NCBI GenBank assembly: GCA_002347405.1
Contig: DDXB01000034.1
Location: forward strand, 1-11,800
DNA: 11,800 bases
Direction: 5' to 3'
Origin: Rhodocyclaceae bacterium UBA2271
Lineage (GTDB): Bacteria > Pseudomonadota > Gammaproteobacteria > Burkholderiales > Rhodocyclaceae
Notes under the pieces: generated by a model
The model's database searches: none
Told to the model about the DNA's origin: nothing
What the model saw: only the letters and a program-made list of their open reading frames with translations
Translations under genes and position numbers: made by a program
Part shown: piece after piece, positions 1-6,221 of the stretch
How the letters are laid out: the number at the start of each line of letters is the position of its first letter
How positions within the stretch are numbered: position 1 is the first letter of the stretch

Positions 1-108
1 CCCAGCAATCTGAGCGAACTGCACAGGACCGCGCGCAACAAACTCAAGAGCGCTCAAAAGCGTCCTTCGATCATCGCCGCTTGCTGGATGCAGGCTACCC
101 TGTGGTGA
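1..108 (+). CDS. C-terminal end of an unidentified protein, possibly an IS630-type transposase (partial)
   Basis: An open frame runs in from the left edge and stops at TGA 106-108, giving 35 residues. They are rich in basic residues (RTARNKLKSAQKRPS, then a hydrophobic end IIAACWMQATLW). The style, a basic helix followed by a short hydrophobic tail, resembles the C-terminus of some IS630-family transposases as I remember them, but 35 residues cannot prove that. The start lies outside the window. No terminal inverted repeat could be assigned in the 160 bases after the stop because the other end of the element is not visible. Alternatives are any chromosomal gene ending here, or a chance open frame. 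Confidence 0.35.
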   Translation, partial: PSNLSELHRTARNKLKSAQKRPSIIAACWMQATLW

Positions 109-269
109 TGTCATGAATTACGGAAGCCTCAATAGTATCAATTTGTTTGTAGCGGGGCCATGCGGGTCTCCCTGTGTCTCTCCGCATTCGAGCCTTGTTA
201 TTCCATTTGGTTCACTGCAGAATGCGGCTATGAAAAGACTTTTTCTACATCCTTGTTAGAGCGCACCAC
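109..269. other. Intergenic region before the HEPN-like gene
   Basis: No open frame of note is present on either strand. The stretch is less GC-rich than the rest of the window. A weak promoter-like pair, TTGGTT and TATGAA with a 16-base spacer (about 207-234), lies upstream of the gene starting at 270, but such matches are expected by chance. The only ribosome-binding candidate is a poor AGAG at 258-261, eight bases before the ATG. If the frame at 1-108 is a transposase, the element's right end should lie in this interval. Confidence 0.3.
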
Positions 270-1004
270 ATGCCCACTCTCTTCAAGTTGATTGCTCTCG
301 ATGGAGTGCCGCTTGACATTGATGTCGGACTATTTCAGCAGTCTCTGTCGAACGATATGCGCATCGCCTCACGAGAGGACGGCACGTATGTAACCGTCGA
401 CTCTGTCAATGATGAGGATGGTGCCGCTCAGTATCGTATCGATCGCGAGTTGGATCGGCTTTACTTCTTAACCAATGTTCGCGTGCGCGCCGAGATGTGC
501 AAAAGGACTGCAACTGCCACAGTGACCGCTCGTTACAACATTCACGGCACACTTCCTGTAACCATAAAGCCGCTAGCGTGGTCGTACGAGCTGGCACTAC
601 AGCTACGTCTCTGGGCAATTGCGGCAACGCATGACGATCCACTTGTTAAGATTCTTCTGCTATTTCAGGTAATAGAACTCTCCTACTCCAAGCGTGATTA
701 CCCGGATTACGTTGACAACACAACACCACCGCATCCTCGAACTGAATGCAAGTTGCTACGGCATCTCGTCGCGCATTCAGGAGATATCGATGGTTCCGAA
801 CTAAAGAACTACTGTGCATACTTGGGCCTTCCAGCGCTAATGCTCGACCGGACGGATCCGCACTACGTATCCGTGCTCGCGAACAAAGCTCCGTTTGTCG
901 AGGTTGAAGCTAGAAAGGTATTGGCAAGTGCACTTGAAATTTCCGGCATGGGGTACGGCGATGCATACGACCATCTTGAACTATTCGAACGGAGGCCATC
1001 ATGA
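270..1004 (+). CDS. Hypothetical protein with a HEPN-like R-x4-H motif
   Basis: This is a 244-residue soluble protein of no family I recognise, without signal peptide or membrane segment. Residues 1-100 look beta-rich and unassigned. Residues 101-225 look helical. A hydrophobic helix (about 123-139, DPLVKILLLFQVIELSY) is followed by LLRHLVAHSGD, in which R164 and H169 form an R-x4-H pattern. That motif, after a helix and in a helical context, is the signature of HEPN domains, many of which are RNases in toxin-antitoxin, abortive infection and CRISPR systems. The assignment is inference from one motif. The ATG is the first possible start, since an in-frame stop lies at 231-233. The stop overlaps the next start by four bases (ATGA), so the two genes are probably co-translated. 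Base composition is clearly lower in GC than the genes to the right, which suggests acquired DNA. Confidence 0.72.
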   Translation: MPTLFKLIALDGVPLDIDVGLFQQSLSNDMRIASREDGTYVTVDSVNDEDGAAQYRIDRELDRLYFLTNVRVRAEMCKRTATATVTARYNIHGTLPVTIKPLAWSYELALQLRLWAIAATHDDPLVKILLLFQVIELSYSKRDYPDYVDNTTPPHPRTECKLLRHLVAHSGDIDGSELKNYCAYLGLPALMLDRTDPHYVSVLANKAPFVEVEARKVLASALEISGMGYGDAYDHLELFERRPS

Positions 1005-1852
1005 ATGCAATCCTCGCTAGGTGGCGCTTGCTCTTGTCGTGCCTTGCCATATCTGTCCTGGGTAGCGGGACAGCGGTCAGCGCGCAAACGGAAGCGGTCC
1101 AGGAAATAGTCAAGCTGAAAACCCGTGGCGATGTCGAGCAGGCTTACTTGTTACTGCATGAAAAGACCCAACCCGAGGCAGTTGCGGTTCTCTTTACGGG
1201 TGGGTTCGGTTTGCTCAAGCTCCGCGCAACCGATGCCGGGGTGATTTGGGAGAAAGCCGGCATCAGTTTTCTGGTGATCAACCAGGACCGTTTTCGTGAC
1301 GGCACGACGGCTGTCGCGGTTGTAGATGTACCCACTGATCAGTGGGGTATGGGTTACACGCCGAAGTTCCGCAAAAGTGAAGCTCATGCGACCGATGTAC
1401 GCCATATCGTCAAGGATCTTCGCGCCCGCTATCCGCAAACCAGGATATTTCTTGTCGGCACAAGCCAGGGTGCCACGTCCGCAGCCTATGTCGGCAAGGC
1501 TTTGGGCAAGGAGGTCGACGGGGTCGTCCTGACCGCAGCGGTATTTGAATGGGCGCCCGCAGCGTGGCAGTCTTTGCACGACTCAAATCTCAGTGACTTC
1601 GATTTTGCGCAGATTTCCGTGCCACTGTTGATTGTCCATCACGTTGACGACAGGTGCGTTGCAACCCCCTTTGCGGCGGCTGCGAAATTCATCGGAAAAT
1701 ATCCATTCATTACCGTGCGGGGAGGCGAACCGGTACGGGACAATGGTTGCGGACCGCAGGGACCTCATGGATTTCTGGGGCGGGAAGAGCCGGTTGTTAC
1801 CGAGATCAAGAACTGGATGCATGGCAGAGCGCACAAAACCGAGATTCAGTAG
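1001..1852 (+). CDS. Exported alpha/beta hydrolase
   Basis: This 283-residue protein starts with a classic Sec signal peptide: R7/R9, a hydrophobic core at 10-24 (LLLSCLAISVL) and a likely cleavage after VSA at residue 28. It should therefore act in the periplasm or at the cell surface. The mature part has the alpha/beta-hydrolase layout. A nucleophile elbow GTSQGA carries Ser155, a strand followed by HHVDD supplies Asp216 or Asp217, and GPHGF supplies His257, in the usual Ser-Asp-His order. VLFTGGFG (63-70) is a plausible oxyanion-hole strand. Cys219 and Cys250 could form a disulfide in the periplasm. The substrate is unknown; esterase or dienelactone-hydrolase-like activity is possible. The start is supported by GGAGG at 991-995, five bases upstream, and the ATGA overlap with the preceding gene implies translational coupling. 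Confidence 0.85.
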   Translation: MNAILARWRLLLSCLAISVLGSGTAVSAQTEAVQEIVKLKTRGDVEQAYLLLHEKTQPEAVAVLFTGGFGLLKLRATDAGVIWEKAGISFLVINQDRFRDGTTAVAVVDVPTDQWGMGYTPKFRKSEAHATDVRHIVKDLRARYPQTRIFLVGTSQGATSAAYVGKALGKEVDGVVLTAAVFEWAPAAWQSLHDSNLSDFDFAQISVPLLIVHHVDDRCVATPFAAAAKFIGKYPFITVRGGEPVRDNGCGPQGPHGFLGREEPVVTEIKNWMHGRAHKTEIQ

Positions 1853-1893
1853 TTGCGGATAAGCGAAATAATGGGCCAGGGGAGCGATATTTA

Positions 1894-1917
1894 AAAGTCG
1901 GCGCTGGCGGGACGGCG
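1894..1917 (+). repeat. 24-nt near-copy of an internal queA segment
   Basis: These 24 bases match positions 7035-7058, inside queA (codons 272-279, K-V-G-A-G-E-T-A), in the same orientation with one mismatch (G at 1910, A at 7051). Similarity stops on both sides. Here the sequence lies between two convergent genes and is not in a credible coding frame. The origin is unknown: it could be a recombination scar, a short dispersed repeat, or a low-probability coincidence favoured by GC-rich codons. Confidence 0.55.
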
Positions 1918-1960
1918 TGCCCCGTAGTGGGTATGAAATGCCCCGCATGGGGTACGGCGT
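1912..1960 (+). terminator. Long imperfect stem-loop between convergent genes
   Basis: The 49 bases fold on themselves. 1912-1925 pairs with 1947-1960 (13 pairs, one G-G mismatch, two G-U wobbles). A 3x3 internal loop follows, then 1929-1934 pairs with 1938-1943 (six pairs, one G-U) around a GAA loop. The three wobbles are G-U only in plus-strand RNA, where they pair; in minus-strand RNA they become C-A mismatches. This favours the plus transcript, that is, the 3' end of the hydrolase unit. The hairpin ends one base before the stop codon of the convergent nitroreductase gene (1961-1963). No U-tract follows on the plus strand, so it may be an RNA-stabilising 3' structure or a factor-dependent terminator rather than an intrinsic one. 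Confidence 0.5.
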
Positions 1961-3553
1961 TCAGATTCGCCGCCGCGCTTCACCAAGATGCGCATACGCC
2001 GGCTCGCTGCCGAGCCGGGCGTCAATCACGGCCTTGCCGACGGTGAAGTGGTAGATATCCTGGAAGCTGGCCGTGTCGAGCCCGAGGGCGCGATGCACCT
2101 CATCGTCGAAATAGCAGCCGATGCCGGTGCCCTGGATGCCAGCGGCTTCGGCTTCGAGGTAGAGCACCTGGCCCAGCATGCCGGCTTCCCAGAAGCGCTG
2201 GCGGTAGCGCCAGGCTTGCTCTGGGCCGATGTCGTCGAAGCGGGCCAGCATGGCCAGCGCAAAGGCCGAGTCGCCGGCGATGTCCTGATGACAGGATGTC
2301 GTGACGGCGAACTCGCGCACATCCAGCGGCGCCAGCAGGTGGAGCGGCAGGTGGTCGGGGCAGTCGGGGACCTTGGCCCAGAGCCAGTCGGGCCGCATGG
2401 CGGCGCGCAGCGTGGCGAGCGCGGCCGGGGCACGCGGCAGGCAATAGATGCCCGGTTCCAGGCCATCGACACGATGCACAAACACTACCGGATGCACGCC
2501 GGGTGTTGCTTCCAGCAGTGACCAGGGCGGCTGGCCGGCGCGCGGCAACAAGGCGTCGAGGATGCGGAAAAAGCGCTGCGCGCCGATCGCGGTAACGCCG
2601 TCGAAAGCCTGGGCGGAGCGCCGGCCGATGATCAGCCCGCTGGCCGGTGTTTGCGCAGCGGATGCCAGCACCGGCAGTGGTGCCCGGACTTCGGCCGGAA
2701 CGCGGCTGCCGGCGGGCTTGTGCGTGGCGGCGGCGACCAGCGCAATGTCCGGCCAGTCGCGATGCGCGGGGCTCAAGATGTTGGCCGTTCCTGCCCACGC
2801 CACGCCGGCCAGCATGGGCAGCACCGCTGCTGCTGTGGGCGCGTCCCCCGGCCCGATCCAGACCAGCGCTTCCGGGGTTTCGGTCTCGGCTGCGCCGGCC
2901 GGAAAGTCGCCGGTGCGATCCACTCCGGCGAGGGCGGCGATTTCGTCATCGCCCCACTCGTCAAGCAAATGCACCTGCCAGCCGCAGGCGGCGGCGGCAT
3001 AGGACAGGGCGGCCACGGCATGGCCGCAATCGTGCTGGCAGTAGCGGAAGGCGCGCATGCCGTATTTCCACGCCTCGCGCCAGTGGATGCCGGTTAGGGC
3101 CAGCAGCACCCCGCCCGGCCAGGCGAACGGCGCGGCGGCGCGTTGTTCGAGGCAATGCCGGTCGGGCCGGTAGTGATGGACGCCGGCCGGCAGTCCCGGC
3201 AGGTCCGGGCAGATCAGGTAGCCCTCGGTGGGATGGAGGTTGCCGGAGGAGGGGTTGCAACGCAGAGCCCAGCGGTTGCCGCCGTAGGATTTCCAGGCTG
3301 ACAGACCGAGCGACAGCTGCAACAGAATGGCGATGTTGTCCGCATTGAGGGCTTGTGGCGGCACTGCGGCGGCGCAGAGATCGTCCCAGCTGACCGGGAG
3401 GTCGGCATCGAGCAACGGCAGCGCCAGTTCGGGCGCGCCGGCATAGCGGCGGAACGGGTCGGGTTGCGTCGCCCAGTCAAGCCCGCCGGGGCCGGGAGCA
3501 TAGCGGTCGAGGTGGTGCTTGGAGCGCTCATGGTAGTTGCGAACTGATTCCAT
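1961..3553 (-). CDS. SagB/ThcOx-type double-domain nitroreductase family protein
   Basis: This 530-residue protein appears to contain two nitroreductase-like halves. The N-terminus has family-typical stretches: YHERSKHH (7-14), LDWATQPDPFRRY (25-37), and NPSSGNLHPTEGYL (100-113), the hallmark of SagB/ThcOx-type flavin dehydrogenases. The second half starts at GRRSAQAF (310-317), the usual FMN-phosphate-contacting Arg/Ser segment. It continues through DIAGDSAFALAML (424-436) and AGIQGTGIGCYFDDE (471-485), the typical nitroreductase C-terminal glycine-rich region. FMN-dependent oxidoreductase activity is therefore expected. SagB proteins oxidise azolines in thiazole/oxazole peptides, but no cyclodehydratase or precursor peptide gene is nearby, so the substrate here is unknown. 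No signal peptide is visible. The protein is cytosolic and transcribed divergently from the FapA-like gene. The ATG fits the conserved N-terminus, although a ribosome site is not obvious (AAGG lies about 15 bases upstream). Confidence 0.85.
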   Translation of the reverse strand: MESVRNYHERSKHHLDRYAPGPGGLDWATQPDPFRRYAGAPELALPLLDADLPVSWDDLCAAAVPPQALNADNIAILLQLSLGLSAWKSYGGNRWALRCNPSSGNLHPTEGYLICPDLPGLPAGVHHYRPDRHCLEQRAAAPFAWPGGVLLALTGIHWREAWKYGMRAFRYCQHDCGHAVAALSYAAAACGWQVHLLDEWGDDEIAALAGVDRTGDFPAGAAETETPEALVWIGPGDAPTAAAVLPMLAGVAWAGTANILSPAHRDWPDIALVAAATHKPAGSRVPAEVRAPLPVLASAAQTPASGLIIGRRSAQAFDGVTAIGAQRFFRILDALLPRAGQPPWSLLEATPGVHPVVFVHRVDGLEPGIYCLPRAPAALATLRAAMRPDWLWAKVPDCPDHLPLHLLAPLDVREFAVTTSCHQDIAGDSAFALAMLARFDDIGPEQAWRYRQRFWEAGMLGQVLYLEAEAAGIQGTGIGCYFDDEVHRALGLDTASFQDIYHFTVGKAVIDARLGSEPAYAHLGEARRRI

Positions 3554-3706
3554 GAACGCAATACTAAGGCCTTTTCCAGATCATCCGGCGGCAGCGCCGC
3601 AGACAAAGCCGACCGGGTTGCCGCGGAATTCCGTTATCCTAGGCACAGGGCAGGCCGTTTTTGAAAACCTCGCGCAATGGCGCCTGGAATATTTCAAAGG
3701 GACATG

Positions 3707-5335
3707 ATGGAAACAGGGCCACACAACAGATCCGACCTGAAGTTTCGACTCGACCCCGAAGCCAAGGCCTTGATTGCGGTTGCGACACCCGGGCCGACAA
3801 GCCAAAGCATAGATGAGGCCTGGCTGCGCGATGAACTGGTGGCACAGGGTTATGGCGCGCTGCGCTACCTGCCCCGGGCAGCCCTCCCCCTACTCGCCAA
3901 CTACAATTCCGGCAAGGCCGTCGAAGTCAAGATCGCCGAGTGCATCGACGCCAGCCTGAAGATCGATATTTCACCCGATGGGCTGGAGGCTTACCTGGAT
4001 ATCAACGCCGCGGAAGGCGGCGCCCCGATGACTAGGGATGTTGTCATGATTGCACTGGCGGAGCACGGCATTGGCGCGGGAATACTGCCGGAGGAAATTG
4101 ATGCGGCCATCGCTGCCGGCGCCGTCAAGCGTCACGTGGTCGCCTACGGCCTGCCGCCCGAGCATGGCCGCAATGGACGACTGGAATCCCTGCTCCCGGA
4201 AGTGCGCAGCCGCACGCCCCACGAAGATGAGACAGGTCACACCGACTATCGGGATCTGGGCGAGATTCCGGTGGTTCATCCTGGCGCAGCCTTGATGCTC
4301 CTTCACCCACCCACCCCGGGCACGCCGGGTTTGACGTTGCTGGGGGTGCAGATTGATGCCAGGCCAGGCAAGGAAGTGAAATACGCCGCCAATCTGCCCG
4401 GCACCAGCCTCGACCCCGACAACCCCGACCTGCTGCGCGCCGCCATCAATGGCCAACCCGTCATCATCCGCGGCGGCATGATGGTCGAGCCGGTGTTCCG
4501 GGTCAATGCGGTCAATACGGCCAGCGGCAATATTGACTTCGATGGCAGCGTGGTGATCAAGGGCGACATCAGTGCCGGCATGGCCGTGCATGTCAGCGGC
4601 GACATCGAAATCGGCGGCGTTGTCGAAACGGCCACCCTGGAAGCGGGCGGCAGCATCGTGGTCAAGGGCGGCGTCATGGGCGGGCTCGGCCGCAAGACCA
4701 CCGAAGAACACCATATTCGTTGCGCCGGCTGCTTCAATGCCGCTTATGCCCAGCAGGCCAGAATCGAGGCTGGCGACAGCATCTTTATCGACGACGTGGC
4801 CATGCAATGCGAATTAACCGCGATCAACCACATCCATGTCGGCAACAAGCGGCGCGGCCATATCATCGGCGGTCACGTCCAGGCAACGCTCACCATCACG
4901 GCCAAGGTGATCGGTTCACCCAACCGCGTGCTCACCCACTGCACGATTGGCGTCAATCCGCTCATGAACAAACAAATGCAGGATATGGCGAAGACCCGCG
5001 ATGGCCAGGAAACCCAGTTGCTCGAAATCAGCAAACTGCTCGATTTCTCGCGCAAGAACCCCGGCAAGTTGCGTCCGGAGATGATTGAAAAGGCCCAGGC
5101 AACGGCGGCCGCACTCTCGGCCGGCATCGCGGCGCTGCGCGAGGAGGAGGAGACCCTGGCGAAAAAGATCGAACTCTCGCAGCAGTCACGCGTCAATGCG
5201 CAAAAGGCCCTCCACGATGGCGTCGAAGTTCACATGGGCAAGCAGTGCTATCGCGTCACCGGCGAACATGGCCCCAGTTCCATCGGACTCGGTGAGGCGG
5301 GTCTTGAACTGCTCCCGCTGGAAGCGGTGAAGTAA
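3707..5335 (+). CDS. FapA family (DUF342) protein
   Basis: This is a 542-residue soluble protein of the FapA/DUF342 family, named after a Vibrio flagellar-assembly protein; the biochemical role is not settled. Residues 35-150 form the FapA N-terminal region. A connecting segment (185-265) is followed by a run of short beta repeats at about 268-415 (SGNIDFDGSVVIKGDI, VSGDIEIGGVV, EAGGSIVVKGGVMG), as in a beta-helix core. Residues 425-500 are charged and helical, a likely coiled coil, and a small beta-rich tail (503-540) ends the protein. The order and length are normal for the family. AAAGGGA at 3696-3702 best fits the ATG at 3707. An adjacent ATG at 3704 and one at 3677 are in frame, but the latter lacks a ribosome site. 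No flagellar or chemotaxis gene is nearby, so a motility role is not supported by context. Confidence 0.88.
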   Translation: METGPHNRSDLKFRLDPEAKALIAVATPGPTSQSIDEAWLRDELVAQGYGALRYLPRAALPLLANYNSGKAVEVKIAECIDASLKIDISPDGLEAYLDINAAEGGAPMTRDVVMIALAEHGIGAGILPEEIDAAIAAGAVKRHVVAYGLPPEHGRNGRLESLLPEVRSRTPHEDETGHTDYRDLGEIPVVHPGAALMLLHPPTPGTPGLTLLGVQIDARPGKEVKYAANLPGTSLDPDNPDLLRAAINGQPVIIRGGMMVEPVFRVNAVNTASGNIDFDGSVVIKGDISAGMAVHVSGDIEIGGVVETATLEAGGSIVVKGGVMGGLGRKTTEEHHIRCAGCFNAAYAQQARIEAGDSIFIDDVAMQCELTAINHIHVGNKRRGHIIGGHVQATLTITAKVIGSPNRVLTHCTIGVNPLMNKQMQDMAKTRDGQETQLLEISKLLDFSRKNPGKLRPEMIEKAQATAAALSAGIAALREEEETLAKKIELSQQSRVNAQKALHDGVEVHMGKQCYRVTGEHGPSSIGLGEAGLELLPLEAVK

Positions 5336-5396
5336 GCGATGCCTTTAGCGATCCGGGGCTAACACCCGGCATGCCTTTGATCTGCAGCGCAGGCAG

Positions 5397-5429
5397 TTGA
5401 CTTTGTATCCCGTATTTCCACACTTTACG
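5397..5429 (+). promoter_or_regulatory. Candidate higBA promoter and operator
   Basis: TTGACT (5397-5402) is a good -35 hexamer. A poor -10, CACACT (5419-5424), follows after 16 bases. Transcription would then begin at about 5430-5431, on the A of the higB ATG, giving a nearly leaderless message; this agrees with the lack of any ribosome-binding site before higB. An inverted repeat CGTA (5411-5414) and TACG (5426-5429), spaced by 11 bases, spans the -10 and is a plausible operator for HigA autorepression, which is the usual regulation of this family. The operator is inferred from position only. Confidence 0.4.
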
Positions 5430-5430
5430 C

Positions 5431-5709
5431 ATGATCAAGTCATTCCGGCACAAAGGGCTGCAAGCGTTCTTTGAAAAAGGAATCAAGTCGGGTATCAAGG
5501 CTCATCACGCCAACAAATTGCGCCTGCAGCTATTTGCCTTGAGTCGAGCCGGGAAACCTGAGGGCTTGGCTGCTCCGGGATGGCGACTACATTCACTCTC
5601 AGGGCACTTGGCGGGTGATTGATCGATCACCGTTAATGGAAATTGGCGACTGATCTTTCGGTTCATCGGCTCCGATGTGGAGCTGCTGGATTATTTGGAT
5701 TATCAATAG
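5431..5709 (+). pseudogene. higB: HigB/RelE-type toxin gene interrupted by an in-frame TGA
   Basis: Read through, the frame encodes a 92-residue HigB-family ribosome-dependent mRNA interferase, the normal full length. It opens with MIKSFRHKGLQAFFEKG. The middle part has APGWRLHSLSGHLAGD, and the end is SITVNGNWRLIFRF then LLDYLDYQ with stop TAG 5707-5709, all close to the family consensus. A single TGA at 5620-5622 interrupts it. The reading frame does not shift. The family has a conserved Trp at this place (G-x-W-S-I/V-x-V-N-G-N-W-R), so one G-to-A change of TGG explains the stop. The truncated 63-residue product lacks the beta-strand core that carries catalytic residues and should be inactive. 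Possibilities are a true inactivating mutation, a sequencing error, or rare TGA readthrough. higA follows nine bases downstream. Confidence 0.85.
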
Positions 5710-5718
5710 AAAGTAACT

Positions 5719-5991
5719 ATGGACATGTTCCCCCCTCATCCGGGCGAAGTGCTGCGTGACTATCTGCCGGCAGACATGCAGGTTACCGAAGCAGCCCAAA
5801 AGCTTGGCGTCAGTCGGGTCACGCTGTCGCGTGTTCTGAATGGTCATGCTGCGATCTCTGCGGAAATGGCCCTGCGGCTTGAAGCTGCACTCGGCACGCG
5901 TGCCAGCATGTGGGTCGGCATGCAGTCAGACTATGATCTCTGGCAGGCTCGGCAAAAGCCGCAGCCAAAAGTTGGGCGCTTGGCCGCCTAA
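5719..5991 (+). CDS. higA: HigA-type antitoxin, XRE-family regulator
   Basis: This is a 90-residue intact antitoxin of the HigA/VapI type. FPPHPGEVLRDYL (4-16) is the characteristic opening of HigA proteins. It is followed by a helix-turn-helix at about 22-42 (VTEAAQKLGVSRVTLSRVLNG), with ISAEMALRLEAALG next and the typical MWVGMQSDYDLWQA (64-77). HigA binds HigB to neutralise it and represses the shared promoter. It lies nine bases after the higB stop, in the toxin-first order usual for higBA. The ribosome site is weak (GAAAG about 5708-5712). With the toxin frame broken, the retained antitoxin could still act as a repressor or could neutralise related toxins encoded elsewhere; that is inference. 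Confidence 0.88.
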   Translation: MDMFPPHPGEVLRDYLPADMQVTEAAQKLGVSRVTLSRVLNGHAAISAEMALRLEAALGTRASMWVGMQSDYDLWQARQKPQPKVGRLAA

Positions 5992-6015
5992 GCTGCAGTC
6001 GCTGGCAAAACATGG

Positions 6016-6046
6016 AAACAAAAACGGCCTTCCGTCTGGAAAGCCG
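6016..6046 (-). terminator. Intrinsic terminator of the tRNA-Leu gene
   Basis: On the minus strand, a nine-pair stem (6046-6038 with 6033-6025) closes a four-base loop and is followed directly by TTTTTGTTT (6024-6016). One position is a U-G wobble only in minus-strand RNA; on the plus strand it is a C-A mismatch. This fixes the direction. It starts ten bases after the CCA end of the tRNA and is a textbook rho-independent terminator. Confidence 0.85.
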
Positions 6047-6056
6047 CTCTGCTGCT

Positions 6057-6143
6057 TGGTGCCGGGAGGGGGACTCGAACCCCCACACCATCACTGGCGG
6101 CGGATTTTGAGTCCGCTGCGTCTACCGATTCCGCCATCCCGGC
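6057..6143 (-). tRNA. tRNA-Leu (anticodon CAA), CCA encoded
   Basis: Read on the minus strand, the gene begins GCCGGGATGGCGG and ends CCTCCCGGCACCA, so the seven-pair acceptor stem closes and CCA is genomic (6059-6057). The D-arm sequence AATCGGTAGACGCA is characteristic of leucine tRNAs. The anticodon stem GCGGA/TCCGC encloses CTCAAAA, giving anticodon CAA, which reads UUG codons. A long variable arm, as expected for a class II tRNA, precedes the T-arm with GGTTCGAGTC. The full length with CCA is 87 bases. It has its own promoter and terminator and is transcribed away from queA. Confidence 0.96.
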
Positions 6144-6189
6144 TGCTGGTCGGGACGCGTAGAATGCGGCCCCGCTTGCAAGAGCGCGC

Positions 6190-6218
6190 ATTATCCGCAA
6201 AACACCCCTGCCCCGCAA
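6190..6218 (-). promoter_or_regulatory. Promoter of the tRNA-Leu gene
   Basis: On the minus strand, TTGCGG (6218-6213) and GATAAT (6195-6190) are separated by 17 bases. The -10 is followed by GCGCGC, a GC-rich discriminator typical of growth-rate and stringently regulated stable-RNA promoters. The predicted start near 6183 leaves a leader of about 40 bases before the tRNA at 6143. The -35 ends four bases from the queA start codon, so the tRNA promoter occupies almost the entire queA 5' flank. Confidence 0.7.
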
Positions 6219-6221
6219 CCA

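Noticed and set aside
1654..2046. Open frame across the hydrolase end and the intergenic hairpin, with a Cys/Gly-rich stretch that could pass for a peptide precursor
   Set aside because: Its start lies within the hydrolase gene, no start codon or ribosome site is near the Cys/Gly part, and that stretch is the translation of the hairpin and the queA-like 24-mer. It is not evidence for a modified peptide next to the SagB-like enzyme.
2647..3348. Arg/Pro-rich 233-residue open frame antisense to the nitroreductase
   Set aside because: The composition is that of a shadow frame in GC-rich DNA, and the opposite strand encodes clear SagB-type motifs.
3677..3706. Longer start for the FapA-like protein
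   Set aside because: No ribosome site precedes 3677, while AAAGGGA stands just before the ATGs at 3704/3707.
3971..4807. 278-residue open frame antisense to the FapA-like gene
   Set aside because: It is complementary to a conserved DUF342 repeat region and its own sequence has no recognisable domain.
5353..5369. CCGGG/CCCGG hairpin after the FapA-like gene as a terminator
   Set aside because: It has only five pairs, a seven-base loop and no following T-tract.
6057..6143. tRNA-Leu as an integration site with an att duplication near higBA
   Set aside because: I found no second copy of the tRNA 3' end in the window and no integrase gene; higBA modules need no such site.
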